Positions 1 through 9,665 are shown, counted from the first letter of the stretch. The stretch: DNA of 64,000 nucleotides from Nonomuraea helvata (GCF_039535785.1 NZ_BAAAXV010000008.1:124001-188000), one strand, 5' to 3'. Notes: generated from the letters alone by a model not told the origin. Numbers and translations are program-made.

Positions 1-1
1 G

Positions 2-1060
2 ATCGCCGCGGCGGGGACCGCGGCCCAGGAAGCGCGGCGCGTGCTCGCGCCGCTGCCCCGCTTGCGCGCGCACGGGATGTCGTTGTGGCGGGCCAACGCG
101 GGGGCCGCGGTCCAGTCGGGCCTGGTGGTGCCGCTGCTGGAGGTCGCGGTGCTGATCGCCGGTGGCTTCATGCTCGCCTCCGGCCGCCTCACCGTCGGTG
201 AGCTGTACGCGGCCGCCCGCTACGCCGTGCTCGGAGCGTCCCTGAGCACCTCTCTCGGCTTCGTCGGCGGCCTCGCCCGTGCCCGGGCGGCCGCGGAACG
301 GGTCGCCGAGATCTTCGGCCTCACCCCGGTCGCGCACGGCACGCGGACGCTCCCGCCCGGTCCCGGGACGGTCGAGTTCCGCGACGTGGCCGTGGACGGG
401 CTGACCGTCGGCGACCTGACGCTCCCCGGCGGCTCGGTGACCGCCGTGGTCGGGCGGTCCGGGTCGGGCAAGTCCCTGCTGGCCGCCCTGGCGGGCCGGC
501 TGGCCGATCCGGGGCGCGGTGCCGTCCTGCTCGACGGGGTCCCGCTGCGGGAGCTGTCGCGGGAGGAGCTGAGAAGAGCCATCGGATACGCCTTCGAACG
601 TCCGGTCCTGGTGGGCGAGACGGTGGCCGAGGCGATCTCCCAGGAACCGGCCTCCCAGGAACCGGCCCCGATGGTGGAGGCGGCGCAGGCGGCGTGCGCG
701 GACGCGTTCGTCCGGCGGCTGCCGCTCGGGTACGGCACACCCCTCCGCGACGCCCCGATGTCCGGGGGCGAGCGGCAGCGGATCGGCCTCGCGCGGGCCT
801 TCGCGCAGGGCGAGCGGCTGCTGGTGCTCGACGACGCCACCTCGAGCCTCGACACGGTGACGGAGCGCCAGGTGAGCCGGGCCCTCACCACCGACCGCCG
901 CGCCCGCACCCGGCTGATCGCGGCCCACCGGCCCGCCACCGCCGCCCGCGCCGACCAGGTCGTCTGGCTGGAGAACGGCGTGGTGCGCGCCTACGGGCCG
1001 CACCACGTGCTGTGGGAGGACCCCGCCTATCGGGCGGTCTTCCAGGGGACAGAGCCGTGA
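2..1060 (+). CDS. ABC half-exporter, RamA/AmfA-like (5' end outside window)
   Basis: C-terminal part of a fused permease/ATPase exporter subunit; the reading frame is open from the left edge, so the true start is outside. The first ~110 residues are the end of the transmembrane domain. The ATPase domain follows, with Walker A GRSGSGKS, signature MSGGERQRIGLARAF, Walker B LLVLDDATSSLD and switch histidine in AAHR. Two positions are atypical: the catalytic Glu after Walker B is Asp (LDDAT), and the Q-loop reads FERP where Gln is usual. The stop overlaps the GTG start of the next subunit by 4 nt, so the two half-transporters are probably co-translated and form a heterodimer. By neighbourhood this is the ramA-like exporter of a class III lanthipeptide cluster (inference). 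Confidence 0.85.
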   Translation: MAAAGTAAQEARRVLAPLPRLRAHGMSLWRANAGAAVQSGLVVPLLEVAVLIAGGFMLASGRLTVGELYAAARYAVLGASLSTSLGFVGGLARARAAAERVAEIFGLTPVAHGTRTLPPGPGTVEFRDVAVDGLTVGDLTLPGGSVTAVVGRSGSGKSLLAALAGRLADPGRGAVLLDGVPLRELSREELRRAIGYAFERPVLVGETVAEAISQEPASQEPAPMVEAAQAACADAFVRRLPLGYGTPLRDAPMSGGERQRIGLARAFAQGERLLVLDDATSSLDTVTERQVSRALTTDRRARTRLIAAHRPATAARADQVVWLENGVVRAYGPHHVLWEDPAYRAVFQGTEP

Positions 1061-2748
1061 GACGGCGGGAGCGTGCCGGCATCGGATTCTGGCGGGCGTT
1101 GAGCCGGGAGCCGCGGCGGCTCGTCGCCATGGGGCTCTGGTCCGTGCTGGAGGCCGCGCCCGCGTTCCTCATCGGGCACGCCGTCGCGCGCGCCATCGAG
1201 GACGGGTTCGCCAGGGCCGAGCCCGTGACCGGACTGGCGTGGCTGGCGGCGCTGGGCGTCGCGTGGCTGGTCGCGGCCGTGGCCGCGCGGCAGGTCGTGC
1301 TCTGCGTGGCTGCGGTGGCGGAGCCGTTCAGGGACGACCTCCTGGCCCACGTCGTCGAAGGGACCCTGCGCCAGGCCGACGGGCGCGACAGCGCCGCGGT
1401 GGCCAGGGCGACGCTCCAGGTGGAGCTGGCCAGGGACGCCTTCGCGGCCGTGGTCACCACCGTCAGGGGGTTCGCGTTCACGGTGGTCAGCGTGGTGCTC
1501 GGGCTGGTCACGCTGGCCCCGCAGGCGCTCGCCCTCGTGCTGCCACCGTTCGCGGCCGGGCTCGCGCTGTTCCTGGCGTCGCTGCCCGCCCTCGCGCGCA
1601 GGCAGCGGGCTTTCCTGCTGGCCGACGAGAGGCTGGCCGACGCCATGACGGGCGTGGCCGGCGGTCTGCGTGACATCGAGGCGTGCGGCCTGCAGGATCG
1701 CACGTACGAGCGGCTCGATCGCCAGGTCGGCGACCAGGCCGCCGCCGCGCGGGCGCTCGCCCGGGTGACGGCCGCCCGCACGGCCGCCCTCGCCGTGGGC
1801 GGCTGGCTGCCCGTCATGCTCGTGCTGGCCGGGACCCCATGGCTGCTGGACGGCGGCCTCGGCCCCGGCGTGATCGTCGGCACGCTCGCCTACGTCGCGC
1901 AGTCCCTGGCCCCCGCACTCGGCGGCCTCGTACAGGGCCTCAGCGTCAGCGGCGTCCGGCTGGCCGCCACGCTGCGCCGCATCGCCGCCTCCGCCCCGCC
2001 CGCCCCGCGGGCCCGGCCGAGCCTGCGCCCCGCGTCCTCCGACGTACGGCTCTCCTCCGTCACCTTCGCGTACGGCCCCCACTCCGCCCCCGTGCTCGAC
2101 GGCCTCGACCTCGTCATCCCCGAGGGCGACCACCTGGCGGTCGTGGGGCCCAGCGGGGCGGGCAAGTCCACGCTGGCCGCCCTGGTCAGCGGCATGCTCC
2201 GCCCCGCTGAGGGCGAGGTGCTGGTCGGCGGCGTCCCCGCCGACCGGATCGACCCCGACGCCCGCGTGCTGATCCCGCAGGAGGCGTACGTCTTCCGCGG
2301 CACGTTGGCGGAGAACCTCGCATATCCGCAGACGCCGGCCGACCTGAAGGAGAGGCTGGACGAGGCCGTCGCCGCCGTGGGCGTCCGTGAACTGGTGGAC
2401 GCGCTGGGCGGCTACGAGGCCCTGCTGGACCCGGCGGCGCTGTCGGCCGGGCAGCGCCAGCTCGTCGCGCTCGTCCGCGCTTACCTCGCCCCCGCCCGCC
2501 TCGTCATCCTCGACGAGGCCACCTGTCACCTCGATCCCGCCGCGGAAGCCCGGGCGGAGGCCGCGTTCGCGCGGCGCGGCGGCACGCTCATCGTCGTCGC
2601 GCACCGCCTCACCTCCGCGCTGCGCGCCCGCCGCATCCTCCTCATGGACGGGACCCGGGTGACCGTCGGCACCCATGACGAGCTGGCCAAGGTCTCGCCC
2701 CTCTACGCCGACCTGGCCGGCCACTGGCACCCGGAGCCCGTGTCATGA
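1057..2748 (+). CDS. ABC half-exporter, RamB/AmfB-like
   Basis: 563-residue exporter subunit with an N-terminal membrane domain (several hydrophobic segments over residues ~20-300) and a C-terminal ATPase domain. The ATPase motifs are canonical: Walker A GPSGAGKS, Q-loop LIPQEAYVF, signature LSAGQRQLVAL, Walker B LVILDEATCHLD and switch VAHR. The GTG start at 1057 was chosen because it overlaps the upstream stop as GTGA; the frame is open further upstream only inside the preceding gene. The stop overlaps the ATG of the peptidase gene as ATGA. It probably pairs with the preceding subunit and supplies the hydrolytically competent site. Proposed role: export of a modified peptide. Confidence 0.88.
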   Translation: MRRRERAGIGFWRALSREPRRLVAMGLWSVLEAAPAFLIGHAVARAIEDGFARAEPVTGLAWLAALGVAWLVAAVAARQVVLCVAAVAEPFRDDLLAHVVEGTLRQADGRDSAAVARATLQVELARDAFAAVVTTVRGFAFTVVSVVLGLVTLAPQALALVLPPFAAGLALFLASLPALARRQRAFLLADERLADAMTGVAGGLRDIEACGLQDRTYERLDRQVGDQAAAARALARVTAARTAALAVGGWLPVMLVLAGTPWLLDGGLGPGVIVGTLAYVAQSLAPALGGLVQGLSVSGVRLAATLRRIAASAPPAPRARPSLRPASSDVRLSSVTFAYGPHSAPVLDGLDLVIPEGDHLAVVGPSGAGKSTLAALVSGMLRPAEGEVLVGGVPADRIDPDARVLIPQEAYVFRGTLAENLAYPQTPADLKERLDEAVAAVGVRELVDALGGYEALLDPAALSAGQRQLVALVRAYLAPARLVILDEATCHLDPAAEARAEAAFARRGGTLIVVAHRLTSALRARRILLMDGTRVTVGTHDELAKVSPLYADLAGHWHPEPVS

Positions 2749-4736
2749 AATTTCCAGACAACTACCCGCCTGCCGAACGCCTCCTTCTCACCGAACACCG
2801 CCACGGACACGACATCGACGACCCGTACCGCTGGCTCGAAGACCCCCACACTCCCGGCACCGAGACCTGGCTGGCCGCACAGGACCGGCTCTGGCGCGAG
2901 AGCGCCGCCAGGCTGCCCCATCGCGAGCGGTTCCTCGTCCGGCTCACCGAGCTCAGGGAGACGGGCCTGGTCACCGCGCCGGTGTGGCGCGGCGGGCGGC
3001 GCTTCCACCTGCGCCAGTCCACCATCCAGGAACACCCGGTCCTCTACTGCGACGACCGCGTCGTGATCGACCCCATGGAGCTCGATCCCACGGGCCTCAC
3101 GACGCTGGACGACTGGCAGCCCGACCTGGAAGGACGCCGCCTGGCGTACCAGATCTCGCGGAGCGGCGACGAGCGGGCGGACCTCTACGTCAAGGAGGTG
3201 GACACCGGGCGCGTCATCGACGGCCCCGTCAGCGGCTGCCGCTACTCGGCGGTCGCCTGGCTGCCGGGCGGCGAGGCGTTCTACTACGTGCGCTTCCGTG
3301 AGGGCGTCCACCTGCACAGGGTCGGCGTCGCGGCCGACGTCCCGTTCTTCACCCGGGGACCGGTCTCGTACGGCGTGCAGATCAGCGCCGACGGCCGCTG
3401 GCTGACGATCTCCGCGGGCGCCCCGGCGGGCAACTCGCTCTGGCTGGCCGACCTCTCGCGGAGCGATCCGGAGCCCCGGCCCGTACAGGACGGGGCGCAC
3501 GCCCGCACGGCGGGAGCGGTGGCCTGCGACGGCCGCCTCTACCTGGTCACCGACAGGGACGCGCCGAGGCGCAGGCTCTGCGTGGCAGATCCGGAGGAGC
3601 CCGCCGCGTGGCGTGAGCTGATCCCGGAGGACCCCGAGGCGGTGCTGGGCGCGTTCACCGTGCTCGACGGCGACCGGCTGCTGGTCTCCAGGACCCGGCA
3701 CGCCGTCGGCGAGATCGCCGTGCACGATGCCCGCACGGGGCGGCGGCTGGGCACCGTGCCGCTGCCGGGCAGCGGCACGATCGCCTCACTGACCTCGCGC
3801 CCGGACGGCGGACCCGAGGCCTGGTTCACCTACACCGACGCCGTCACGCCCCCCGAGATCTGGCGCTACGACGCCCGCACCGGCGAGACCACCCTCTGGT
3901 CGGCCGCGCCGGGCCGCAGCGCGCTGCCCTCCGTGCGCAGCCACCACATCGAGTACGCCTCCGCCGACGGCACCCGCGTCCGCATGGTCGTCGTCGCGCG
4001 CCCGGCGCCGGCCGGCCCCCGTCCCACGATCCTCACCGGGTACGGCGGCTTCGGCATCCCCCTCATGCCCGGCTACGCCGCCGACTCCCTGGCCTGGGTG
4101 GAGGCGGGCGGCGTGCTGGCCGTCGCCAACCTGAGGGGCGGCGGCGAGGAGGGCGAGGGCTGGCACCGGGACGGCATGCTGGACCGCAAGCAGAACGTGT
4201 TCGACGACTTCGTGGCCGCCGCGGAGAAGCTGATCGCCGACGGCTGGACCACGCCGGAGCAGCTCGGCATCTGGGGCGAGTCGAACGGCGGCCTGCTCGT
4301 CGGCGCCGCCCTCACCCAGCGGCCCGGACTGTTCGCGGCGGCGGTGTGCTCGGCGGGCCTGCTCGACATGGCCCGCTACCACCTGAGCGGCCTCGGCCCC
4401 TCCTGGACCGGCGAGTACGGCGACCCCGACGACCCCAAGCAGCTCGACTGGCTGCTGGCCTACTCGCCCTACCACCACGTCAGGAAGGGACAGGACTACC
4501 CGGCCACGCTGTTCACGGTCTCGGCGGGCGACACGCGGGTCGATCCGATGCACGCGCGCAAGATGTGCGCCGCCCTGCAGTGGGCGACGGGCCTTGCCGG
4601 CCATACAGACCGGCCGATCCTGCTCAGGCACGAGCCGGACGTCGGGCACGGCGCGCGGGCGGCCAGCAGGTCCGTCGGCCTGGCGGCCGACGCCCTGGCC
4701 TTCCTCGCCGCCCACACGGGCCTAGATCCAGCCTGA
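2745..4736 (+). CDS. S9-family prolyl oligopeptidase (FlaP-like candidate LanP)
   Basis: 663-residue serine peptidase of the prolyl oligopeptidase family: N-terminal propeller region (~70-400), then an alpha/beta hydrolase domain. The triad is visible as Ser513 in GESNGGLL, an Asp in GDTRVDP (D596 or D600; D596 more likely) and His635 in VGHGA. There is no signal peptide, so it should act in the cytoplasm. The ATG overlaps the stop of the upstream ABC gene. In class III lanthipeptide clusters such as flavipeptin, a prolyl oligopeptidase trims the leader peptide, and ABC-ABC-POP next to a RamR-like regulator matches that layout. Family assignment is firm; the substrate is inferred from context. 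Confidence 0.9.
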   Translation: MKFPDNYPPAERLLLTEHRHGHDIDDPYRWLEDPHTPGTETWLAAQDRLWRESAARLPHRERFLVRLTELRETGLVTAPVWRGGRRFHLRQSTIQEHPVLYCDDRVVIDPMELDPTGLTTLDDWQPDLEGRRLAYQISRSGDERADLYVKEVDTGRVIDGPVSGCRYSAVAWLPGGEAFYYVRFREGVHLHRVGVAADVPFFTRGPVSYGVQISADGRWLTISAGAPAGNSLWLADLSRSDPEPRPVQDGAHARTAGAVACDGRLYLVTDRDAPRRRLCVADPEEPAAWRELIPEDPEAVLGAFTVLDGDRLLVSRTRHAVGEIAVHDARTGRRLGTVPLPGSGTIASLTSRPDGGPEAWFTYTDAVTPPEIWRYDARTGETTLWSAAPGRSALPSVRSHHIEYASADGTRVRMVVVARPAPAGPRPTILTGYGGFGIPLMPGYAADSLAWVEAGGVLAVANLRGGGEEGEGWHRDGMLDRKQNVFDDFVAAAEKLIADGWTTPEQLGIWGESNGGLLVGAALTQRPGLFAAAVCSAGLLDMARYHLSGLGPSWTGEYGDPDDPKQLDWLLAYSPYHHVRKGQDYPATLFTVSAGDTRVDPMHARKMCAALQWATGLAGHTDRPILLRHEPDVGHGARAASRSVGLAADALAFLAAHTGLDPA

Positions 4737-5330
4737 CTCCCTGGCGATGCGGATGGCGTCGATCCGGCTGCGGGCGCCCAGCTTGGTCGTGCTCTTGGAC
4801 AGGTAGTTGCGTACGGTCCCCTCGGACAGGAACAGCGACGCGGCGATCTCCTCGATCGACCCCCCGTCCGCGGCGGCCCCGATCACGTCCAGCTCGCGCT
4901 GCGTCAGCGGCGCGTCGGCCGGGCGCATGGCCGCGATGGCCAGCTCCGAGTCGATGACCCGCTCTCCGTCGGCCACCCTGCGGATGCCGTCCGCCAGCCG
5001 TTCCGGCGGCGCGTCCTTGGCCATGAACCCCCGCACGTGCACGTCGAGCGCCCGCTTGAGCAGGCCCGGCGTGCCCACGCCGGTCAGGATGAGCACGCCG
5101 CATTCGGGCAGCTCCTCGTGCAGCTCGCCGGCGGCGGCCAGGCCGTCCTTGCCGGGCAGCGAGATGTCGAGGACGGCGACGTCGGGGCGGCAGGCGCTGG
5201 CCGCGGCCAGAATGTGGTCCCCTCTGGAGACCTCGGCCACGACCTCGATGTCTTCCTCATAGGCCAGCAGCGCCACCAGCGCCCCGCGTACCAGATTCAT
5301 GTCCTCAGCGAGTAACGTTCTGATCACCAT
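4722..5330 (-). CDS. RamR-like LuxR-family response regulator
   Basis: 202-residue response regulator: receiver domain (1-120) with acidic pocket AED (8-10), phospho-acceptor Asp55 in VLDISLPG and the conserved Lys in AKDAP, then a LuxR-type helix-turn-helix (~135-200) with LTQREL and SEGTVRNYLSK. Length, architecture and the ending RIDAIRIARESGWI closely resemble RamR/AmfR-type activators of aerial-mycelium lanthipeptides (from memory, no alignment run). There is no partner kinase next to it, as with the orphan RamR. It is convergent with, and overlaps by 15 nt, the peptidase gene. Likely the cluster-specific activator; a generic NarL-type regulator is the alternative. Confidence 0.85.
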   Translation of the reverse strand: MVIRTLLAEDMNLVRGALVALLAYEEDIEVVAEVSRGDHILAAASACRPDVAVLDISLPGKDGLAAAGELHEELPECGVLILTGVGTPGLLKRALDVHVRGFMAKDAPPERLADGIRRVADGERVIDSELAIAAMRPADAPLTQRELDVIGAAADGGSIEEIAASLFLSEGTVRNYLSKSTTKLGARSRIDAIRIARESGWI

Positions 5331-5473
5331 GCGTCCTTGCGGTCGGCCAGGCTGACAACGTCTGTGTGCGGGCTCCCCAATCCTGACCTATTGCCTCCAT
5401 CGTGAAAAGTCCTGCTTTATGAAGGTCAGACCTAATTACCAATTTTCGGAAGACACACAGCGACGCGAAACGA

Positions 5474-6511
5474 TTACCGTCCGGACCTAGGAGTGATCAT
5501 CGTGACGCCCGGCACCGAGCCGATCGAGGCGAGCGCCTTGCCGGCGTCGGCCAGCCCGATCGTGCGCGTGATGAGCTGGTCGGGGTGGAGGATCCCGGCC
5601 CTGATCATCTCCAGCATCGGCGGGTACGCGTGCGCGGCCATGCCGTGGCTGCCCAGCAGCCGCAGCTCGTGGCCGATCACCCGGCCCATCGGCACCGGCG
5701 TCGGCCCGCCCGGCAGCAGCCCCACCTGGACGTGACGGCCCCTACGGCGCAGGCTCTCGACGGAGGCGGCACAGGTCTGCGGGCTGCCCAGCGCGTCGAT
5801 GGAGACGTGGGCGCCGCCCCTGGTCAGCTCCCTGACCTGGGCGGCCGCGTCACCGGCCGAGCCGTTGACGAAGTGCGTGGCCCCCGCCCGCTCGGCCAGG
5901 TGCAGGGCGTCGGTGCTGACGTCCACGGCCACCACGCGGGCCCCGGCCGCCGTCGCGATCATCACGGCCGACAGGCCCACGCCGCCGCAGCCGTGCACCG
6001 CCACCCATTCGCCCGGTCGCACCTCGCCGACCTGCGCCACGGCGCGGAACGCGGTGGCGAAGCGGCAGCCCAGCCCGGCGGCCGTGGTGAAGGCCATGTC
6101 CTCGGGGATCGCGATCAGGTTGACGTCGGCGTGGTCGATGGCCACGTACTCGGCGAACGAGCCCCAGTGGGTGAAGCCCGGCTGCGTCTGCCGCTCGCAC
6201 ACCTGCTGGTCGCCGGTGGCGCAGGAGGGGCAGGTGCCGCAGGCGCAGATGAACGGGACGGTCACGCGCGCCCCCGGCAGCCAGCCGCGCACGTCGGCGC
6301 CGACGGCCTCGACGACGCCCGCCAGCTCGTGGCCCGGCACGTGGGGCAGGACCGTGATGTCGGGGTCATGCCCCTGCCAACCGTGCCAGTCGGACCGGCA
6401 CAGCCCCGTCGCCTCGACCCTGATCACCGCCCCGTGCGGGGCGGGGGACGGGTCGGGCAGCTCGCGCACGTCGAGTTCGCCGCCGAAGATGTCAAACGCA
6501 ACCGCTTTCAT
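5474..6511 (-). CDS. zinc-dependent alcohol dehydrogenase (MDR superfamily)
   Basis: 345-residue medium-chain dehydrogenase/reductase. Catalytic-zinc ligands are recognisable in GLCRSDWHG and in the GHE motif HVPGHELAG. The structural-zinc lobe has four Cys in CGTCPSC plus a later Cys. The Rossmann nucleotide motif is CGGVGLS. It should oxidise or reduce a primary or secondary alcohol/aldehyde with NAD(P); the substrate cannot be read from sequence. The ATG at 6511 lies one base beyond the stop of the upstream MmyB-type regulator on the same strand, so the two could share a transcript. Confidence 0.85.
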   Translation of the reverse strand: MKAVAFDIFGGELDVRELPDPSPAPHGAVIRVEATGLCRSDWHGWQGHDPDITVLPHVPGHELAGVVEAVGADVRGWLPGARVTVPFICACGTCPSCATGDQQVCERQTQPGFTHWGSFAEYVAIDHADVNLIAIPEDMAFTTAAGLGCRFATAFRAVAQVGEVRPGEWVAVHGCGGVGLSAVMIATAAGARVVAVDVSTDALHLAERAGATHFVNGSAGDAAAQVRELTRGGAHVSIDALGSPQTCAASVESLRRRGRHVQVGLLPGGPTPVPMGRVIGHELRLLGSHGMAAHAYPPMLEMIRAGILHPDQLITRTIGLADAGKALASIGSVPGVTMITPRSGR

Positions 6512-6512
6512 C

Positions 6513-7343
6513 TCATGAGCTTAGAGTCAGTTGCCGCAGGTCGCGCAAGGCTTGGTGGGACGGCGAGCCGGGTTCGGTGGTGTAGAGGACGAGGCGGAGG
6601 TCGTCGCGGTCGGGCACGGGCATGACCTGGCAGATCGCGTCGATGGTGCCGACCACGGGATGCGTGATCCGTTTGCGCTGCTCCCTGCGGATCTCGACCT
6701 CGTACCTGGCCCACAGCTCGGCGAAGTGCGGGCTGAGCGCGAGCATCTCGGCGACCAGCGCCTGGAGCTTGCGGTCGTCCGGGTAGCGGCCGGCGGCGGC
6801 GCGCAGATCGGCGACGGAGGCGCGGGCGAAGCGGCTCTTCTCCTCGTCGCTGAGGTGCTCGGCGATGTCGGGGGACATGAAGACCCAGCGGATGACGTTG
6901 CGGTCCTCCGGGCCCAGGGCGTCGAGGTTGCCCATGAGCACGTTGGCCAGGGGGTTCCAGGCACGGAAGTCGTATCTGGCGTCCAGCACGTACGCGGGGA
7001 CCTCCTCCAGGAATCCGATCAGGTGCAGCAGGCTCTCGGGCACGTCCTCCCTGATCCGAGGCGTCTCCACCGCGTGTCCGGCCAGGTGGAGCAGGTGGGC
7101 GCGCTCGTCCTGGCTGAGCATGAGGGCCCTGGCCAGCGCGTTGAGGACCTGTCGCGACGGATGCGGGCCCCTGCCCTGCTCCAGCCGGATGTAGTAGTCG
7201 ATCGACATGCCCGCGAGCTGCGCGACCTCCTGGCGCCGCAGCCCTGGTGTGCGGCGCCGGTCGCCGCCCGGCAGGCCCACCTCGGCCGGGGTGACGTGGG
7301 CGCGCCGGATGCGCAGGAAGTCGGCGAGTTCGTCGCGGTTCAT
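6513..7343 (-). CDS. MmyB-like helix-turn-helix transcriptional regulator
   Basis: 276-residue XRE-type regulator. An N-terminal helix-turn-helix (~10-75, with [23 protein letters not shown]) is followed by an MmyB-like ligand-binding domain (~100-270). I chose the ATG at 7343 ([14 protein letters not shown]) because the family starts there and the upstream extension is low-complexity. It is divergent from a short-chain dehydrogenase, a very common arrangement in which this repressor type controls its neighbouring SDR. The intergenic inverted repeat at 7379-7395 is a candidate operator. Confidence 0.88.
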   Translation of the reverse strand: MNRDELADFLRIRRAHVTPAEVGLPGGDRRRTPGLRRQEVAQLAGMSIDYYIRLEQGRGPHPSRQVLNALARALMLSQDERAHLLHLAGHAVETPRIREDVPESLLHLIGFLEEVPAYVLDARYDFRAWNPLANVLMGNLDALGPEDRNVIRWVFMSPDIAEHLSDEEKSRFARASVADLRAAAGRYPDDRKLQALVAEMLALSPHFAELWARYEVEIRREQRKRITHPVVGTIDAICQVMPVPDRDDLRLVLYTTEPGSPSHQALRDLRQLTLSS

Positions 7344-7378
7344 GCACTCATCCTCGGTGATGGCGGCGCGTGCCTGGG

Positions 7379-7395
7379 TGGTACCGCTGATACCA
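7379..7395. promoter_or_regulatory. candidate operator between MmyB-like regulator and SDR
   Basis: Inverted repeat TGGTA-N7-TACCA in the 103-bp divergent gap, 51 bp upstream of the SDR start. Its position and dyad fit a binding site for the adjacent MmyB-like regulator (inference). Confidence 0.45.
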
Positions 7396-7446
7396 GCCTT
7401 TCCAGGTCTCTCCCGGGCCCGCTGCGACCTGCGCGAACGTGGACGC

Positions 7447-8157
7447 ATGACGAAGATCGCGCTCATCACGGGCGCCAACAAGGGAATCGGTTACGAGATC
7501 GCGCGGCTGCTGGGCGAGCAGGGCGTCACCGCGATCGTGGGAGCGCGCGACGAGGAGCGCGGGCGGGCCGCCGCCGAGCGGCTCGGGCAGCCGTACGTGC
7601 GGCTCGACGTGACCGACGAGGCGAGCGCGACCGCCGCCGCGAAGTGGATCGAGCAGGAGTACGGGAAGCTGGACATCCTGGTCAACAACGCCGGGATCAG
7701 CGGCGACATCTCCGCGGTCACCCCCAGCACCGCCTCGGTGGCGGCGGTCAGGGCGGTCTACGAGACGAACGTGTTCGGCGTGATCGCGGTGACCAACGCC
7801 ATGCTGCCCCTGCTGCGGCAGTCGGAGGCCGGGCGGATCGTGAACATGTCGAGCGAGCTCGGCTCGCTGGCCATGGCGATGGACGCGGACAGCCCCTTCT
7901 GGGACGCCAACATCGTCGCCTACAACTCCTCCAAGACCGCGCTCAACATGATCACCATCTGCTACGCCAAGGAGTTGATGGCCACCTCGATCAAGGTGAA
8001 CGCGGTCAGCCCCGGCTACTGCGCCACCGACCTCAACGGGCACACCGGGTTCAGGACCCCTGAGCAGGGCGCGGCCATCGCCGTACGGTTGGCGACCGTC
8101 GACCACGACGGCCCCACCGGGGCGTATCTGGAAGATGCCGGCGTGATCCCCTGGTGA
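7447..8157 (+). CDS. short-chain dehydrogenase/reductase
   Basis: 236-residue classical SDR with cofactor motif TGANKGIGYE (8-17), NNAGIS, a Ser in NMSSELGSL and the catalytic YNSSK pair. The length is normal for the family. The ATG at 7447 starts the conserved MTKIALITGA sequence, so the longer upstream open frame is not part of the gene. Resembles SDRs annotated as carbonyl or oxo-acyl reductases; the substrate is unknown. Divergent from the MmyB-like regulator, which is its likely repressor. Confidence 0.88.
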   Translation: MTKIALITGANKGIGYEIARLLGEQGVTAIVGARDEERGRAAAERLGQPYVRLDVTDEASATAAAKWIEQEYGKLDILVNNAGISGDISAVTPSTASVAAVRAVYETNVFGVIAVTNAMLPLLRQSEAGRIVNMSSELGSLAMAMDADSPFWDANIVAYNSSKTALNMITICYAKELMATSIKVNAVSPGYCATDLNGHTGFRTPEQGAAIAVRLATVDHDGPTGAYLEDAGVIPW

Positions 8158-8189
8158 GGTGTCAACCGCAGTGAAAAGGACAGAGGGGG

Positions 8190-9602
8190 GTGATGGGAAG
8201 AGATCTGGACAAGGAGCGATTTACCGAGGCGGAGTACGCCGCCTTCGGGGAGCGCATCGAGGAGCAGCTCGGCGTGCTGCGCGAGCTGCTCGCAACCCCC
8301 GGCTTCGGCCAGGGGCCGGCCACCATCGGGGCCGAGCTGGAGCTGTTCCTGATAGACGAGCGGGGGCGGCCGCTGCCGCGCAACAGCCAGGTGCTCGAGG
8401 CGGTCGACGATCCGCGCGTGGTGCTCGAACTCGGCCGCTACAACCTCGAGGTGAACCTGACCCCGACGCCGCTGGCCGGCGAGCCCTTCGCGCGGCTCGG
8501 CGACGAGGTGCAGGAGACGATGGGCATGGTGGACCGCGCGGTGGACCGGGCCGTGGAGGGCGGCGGCGCGCTGCCCATCGGCATCCTGCCCACGCTCGAC
8601 GCCGACGACTTCACGGTCGGCGCGATGAGCGACCAGAACCGCTACCGGGCCATGAGCAGGGGCATCAGGCGGCTGCGGCTGGAACCGTTCCTGGTCAAGA
8701 TCGACGATCTCGAGCTGTCGGTGGAGGACGTGATCCTCGAGAGCGCCAACACCTCCTGGCAGGTGCACATCCGCACGCCGCCCGAGCGGTTCGCCCGGCT
8801 GTTCAACGCCGCCCAGCTCGCCATCGGCCCCGTGCTGGCGGCGTGCGGGAACTCGCCGTTCTTCCTCGGCAGGCGGCTGTGGGAGGAGACGCGTGTCGCG
8901 CTGATGGAGGAGGCCGCCGACGACCGGGACGTGCAGCGGCGCGAGCGCAGGGACGGGCGCGTCACGTTCGGCTCCGACTGGGTGCGTGAGGGCGCTTATG
9001 AGCTGTTCGAGCGGTACGTGCGGGACTACGACCCCATCGTGCCCGACCTGACCGACGACGCGGAGCCGTACCAGGTGCCCGAGCTGCGGCTGCACCAGGG
9101 CACGATCTGGCAGTGGAACCGGCCCGTCTATGACCCGGCGGACGGCGGGCACCTGCGGATCGAGATGCGCGCGCTGCCGGCGGGACCCACGTGCGTGGAC
9201 ATGGCGGCGAACACGGCGTTCCTGCTCGGGCTGACGTTGGCGCAGGCGGAGCGGGATCTGACCGGGTACCGGTTCGCGGAGGCGTACCAGAACTTCTATC
9301 GCGCGGCCATGCACGGGCTGGACGCCAAGCTCTCCTGGCCGGGGGAGGACGTCGAGTTCACCGCCGCCGACCTCGTGCTCCGGCTGCTGCCCGAGGCGCG
9401 GGAAGGGCTGCTCGCGGCCGGGGTGACGCCCTCCGACGCCGACCGCGCCCTGGATGTGATCGCGCAGCGGACCAGGCTACGCCGCACGGGGGCGGCGTGG
9501 CAGCGGGAGGCGCTGGAGCGCTTCGGCGGGGACCGGGAGCAGCTCGTACGGCGTTACCACGAACTGGCGCTTTCGGGGCTGCCGGTACATTTGTGGAGCT
9601 GA
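8190..9602 (+). CDS. GCS2-family carboxylate-amine/glutamate-cysteine ligase-like protein
   Basis: 470-residue protein of the glutamate-cysteine ligase type 2 fold. Recognisable segments are the early TIGAELELFLID (metal/ATP site), RYNLEVNLTPTP, SANTSWQVHIRTP and HLRIEMRALPAGPT. Members ligate an amine to the gamma-carboxylate of glutamate or related acids; several actinobacterial paralogues exist and the true substrate cannot be told. GTG 8190 and ATG 8193 are both possible, with a purine-rich GAGGGGGG just upstream. Lies 32 bp downstream of the SDR in the same direction; a functional link is not evident. Confidence 0.8.
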   Translation: MMGRDLDKERFTEAEYAAFGERIEEQLGVLRELLATPGFGQGPATIGAELELFLIDERGRPLPRNSQVLEAVDDPRVVLELGRYNLEVNLTPTPLAGEPFARLGDEVQETMGMVDRAVDRAVEGGGALPIGILPTLDADDFTVGAMSDQNRYRAMSRGIRRLRLEPFLVKIDDLELSVEDVILESANTSWQVHIRTPPERFARLFNAAQLAIGPVLAACGNSPFFLGRRLWEETRVALMEEAADDRDVQRRERRDGRVTFGSDWVREGAYELFERYVRDYDPIVPDLTDDAEPYQVPELRLHQGTIWQWNRPVYDPADGGHLRIEMRALPAGPTCVDMAANTAFLLGLTLAQAERDLTGYRFAEAYQNFYRAAMHGLDAKLSWPGEDVEFTAADLVLRLLPEAREGLLAAGVTPSDADRALDVIAQRTRLRRTGAAWQREALERFGGDREQLVRRYHELALSGLPVHLWS

Positions 9603-9665
9603 TCGCAAACCTCCGCCGCTTGCCGTCCATCAAACTGGGTCAAAGGACGGCAAAGTGAGGATCAC

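Noticed and set aside
694-1056. Long 5' extension of the second ABC exporter gene
   Set aside because: This part of the frame overlaps the preceding gene out of frame; the GTG at 1057 with GTGA overlap starts the protein.
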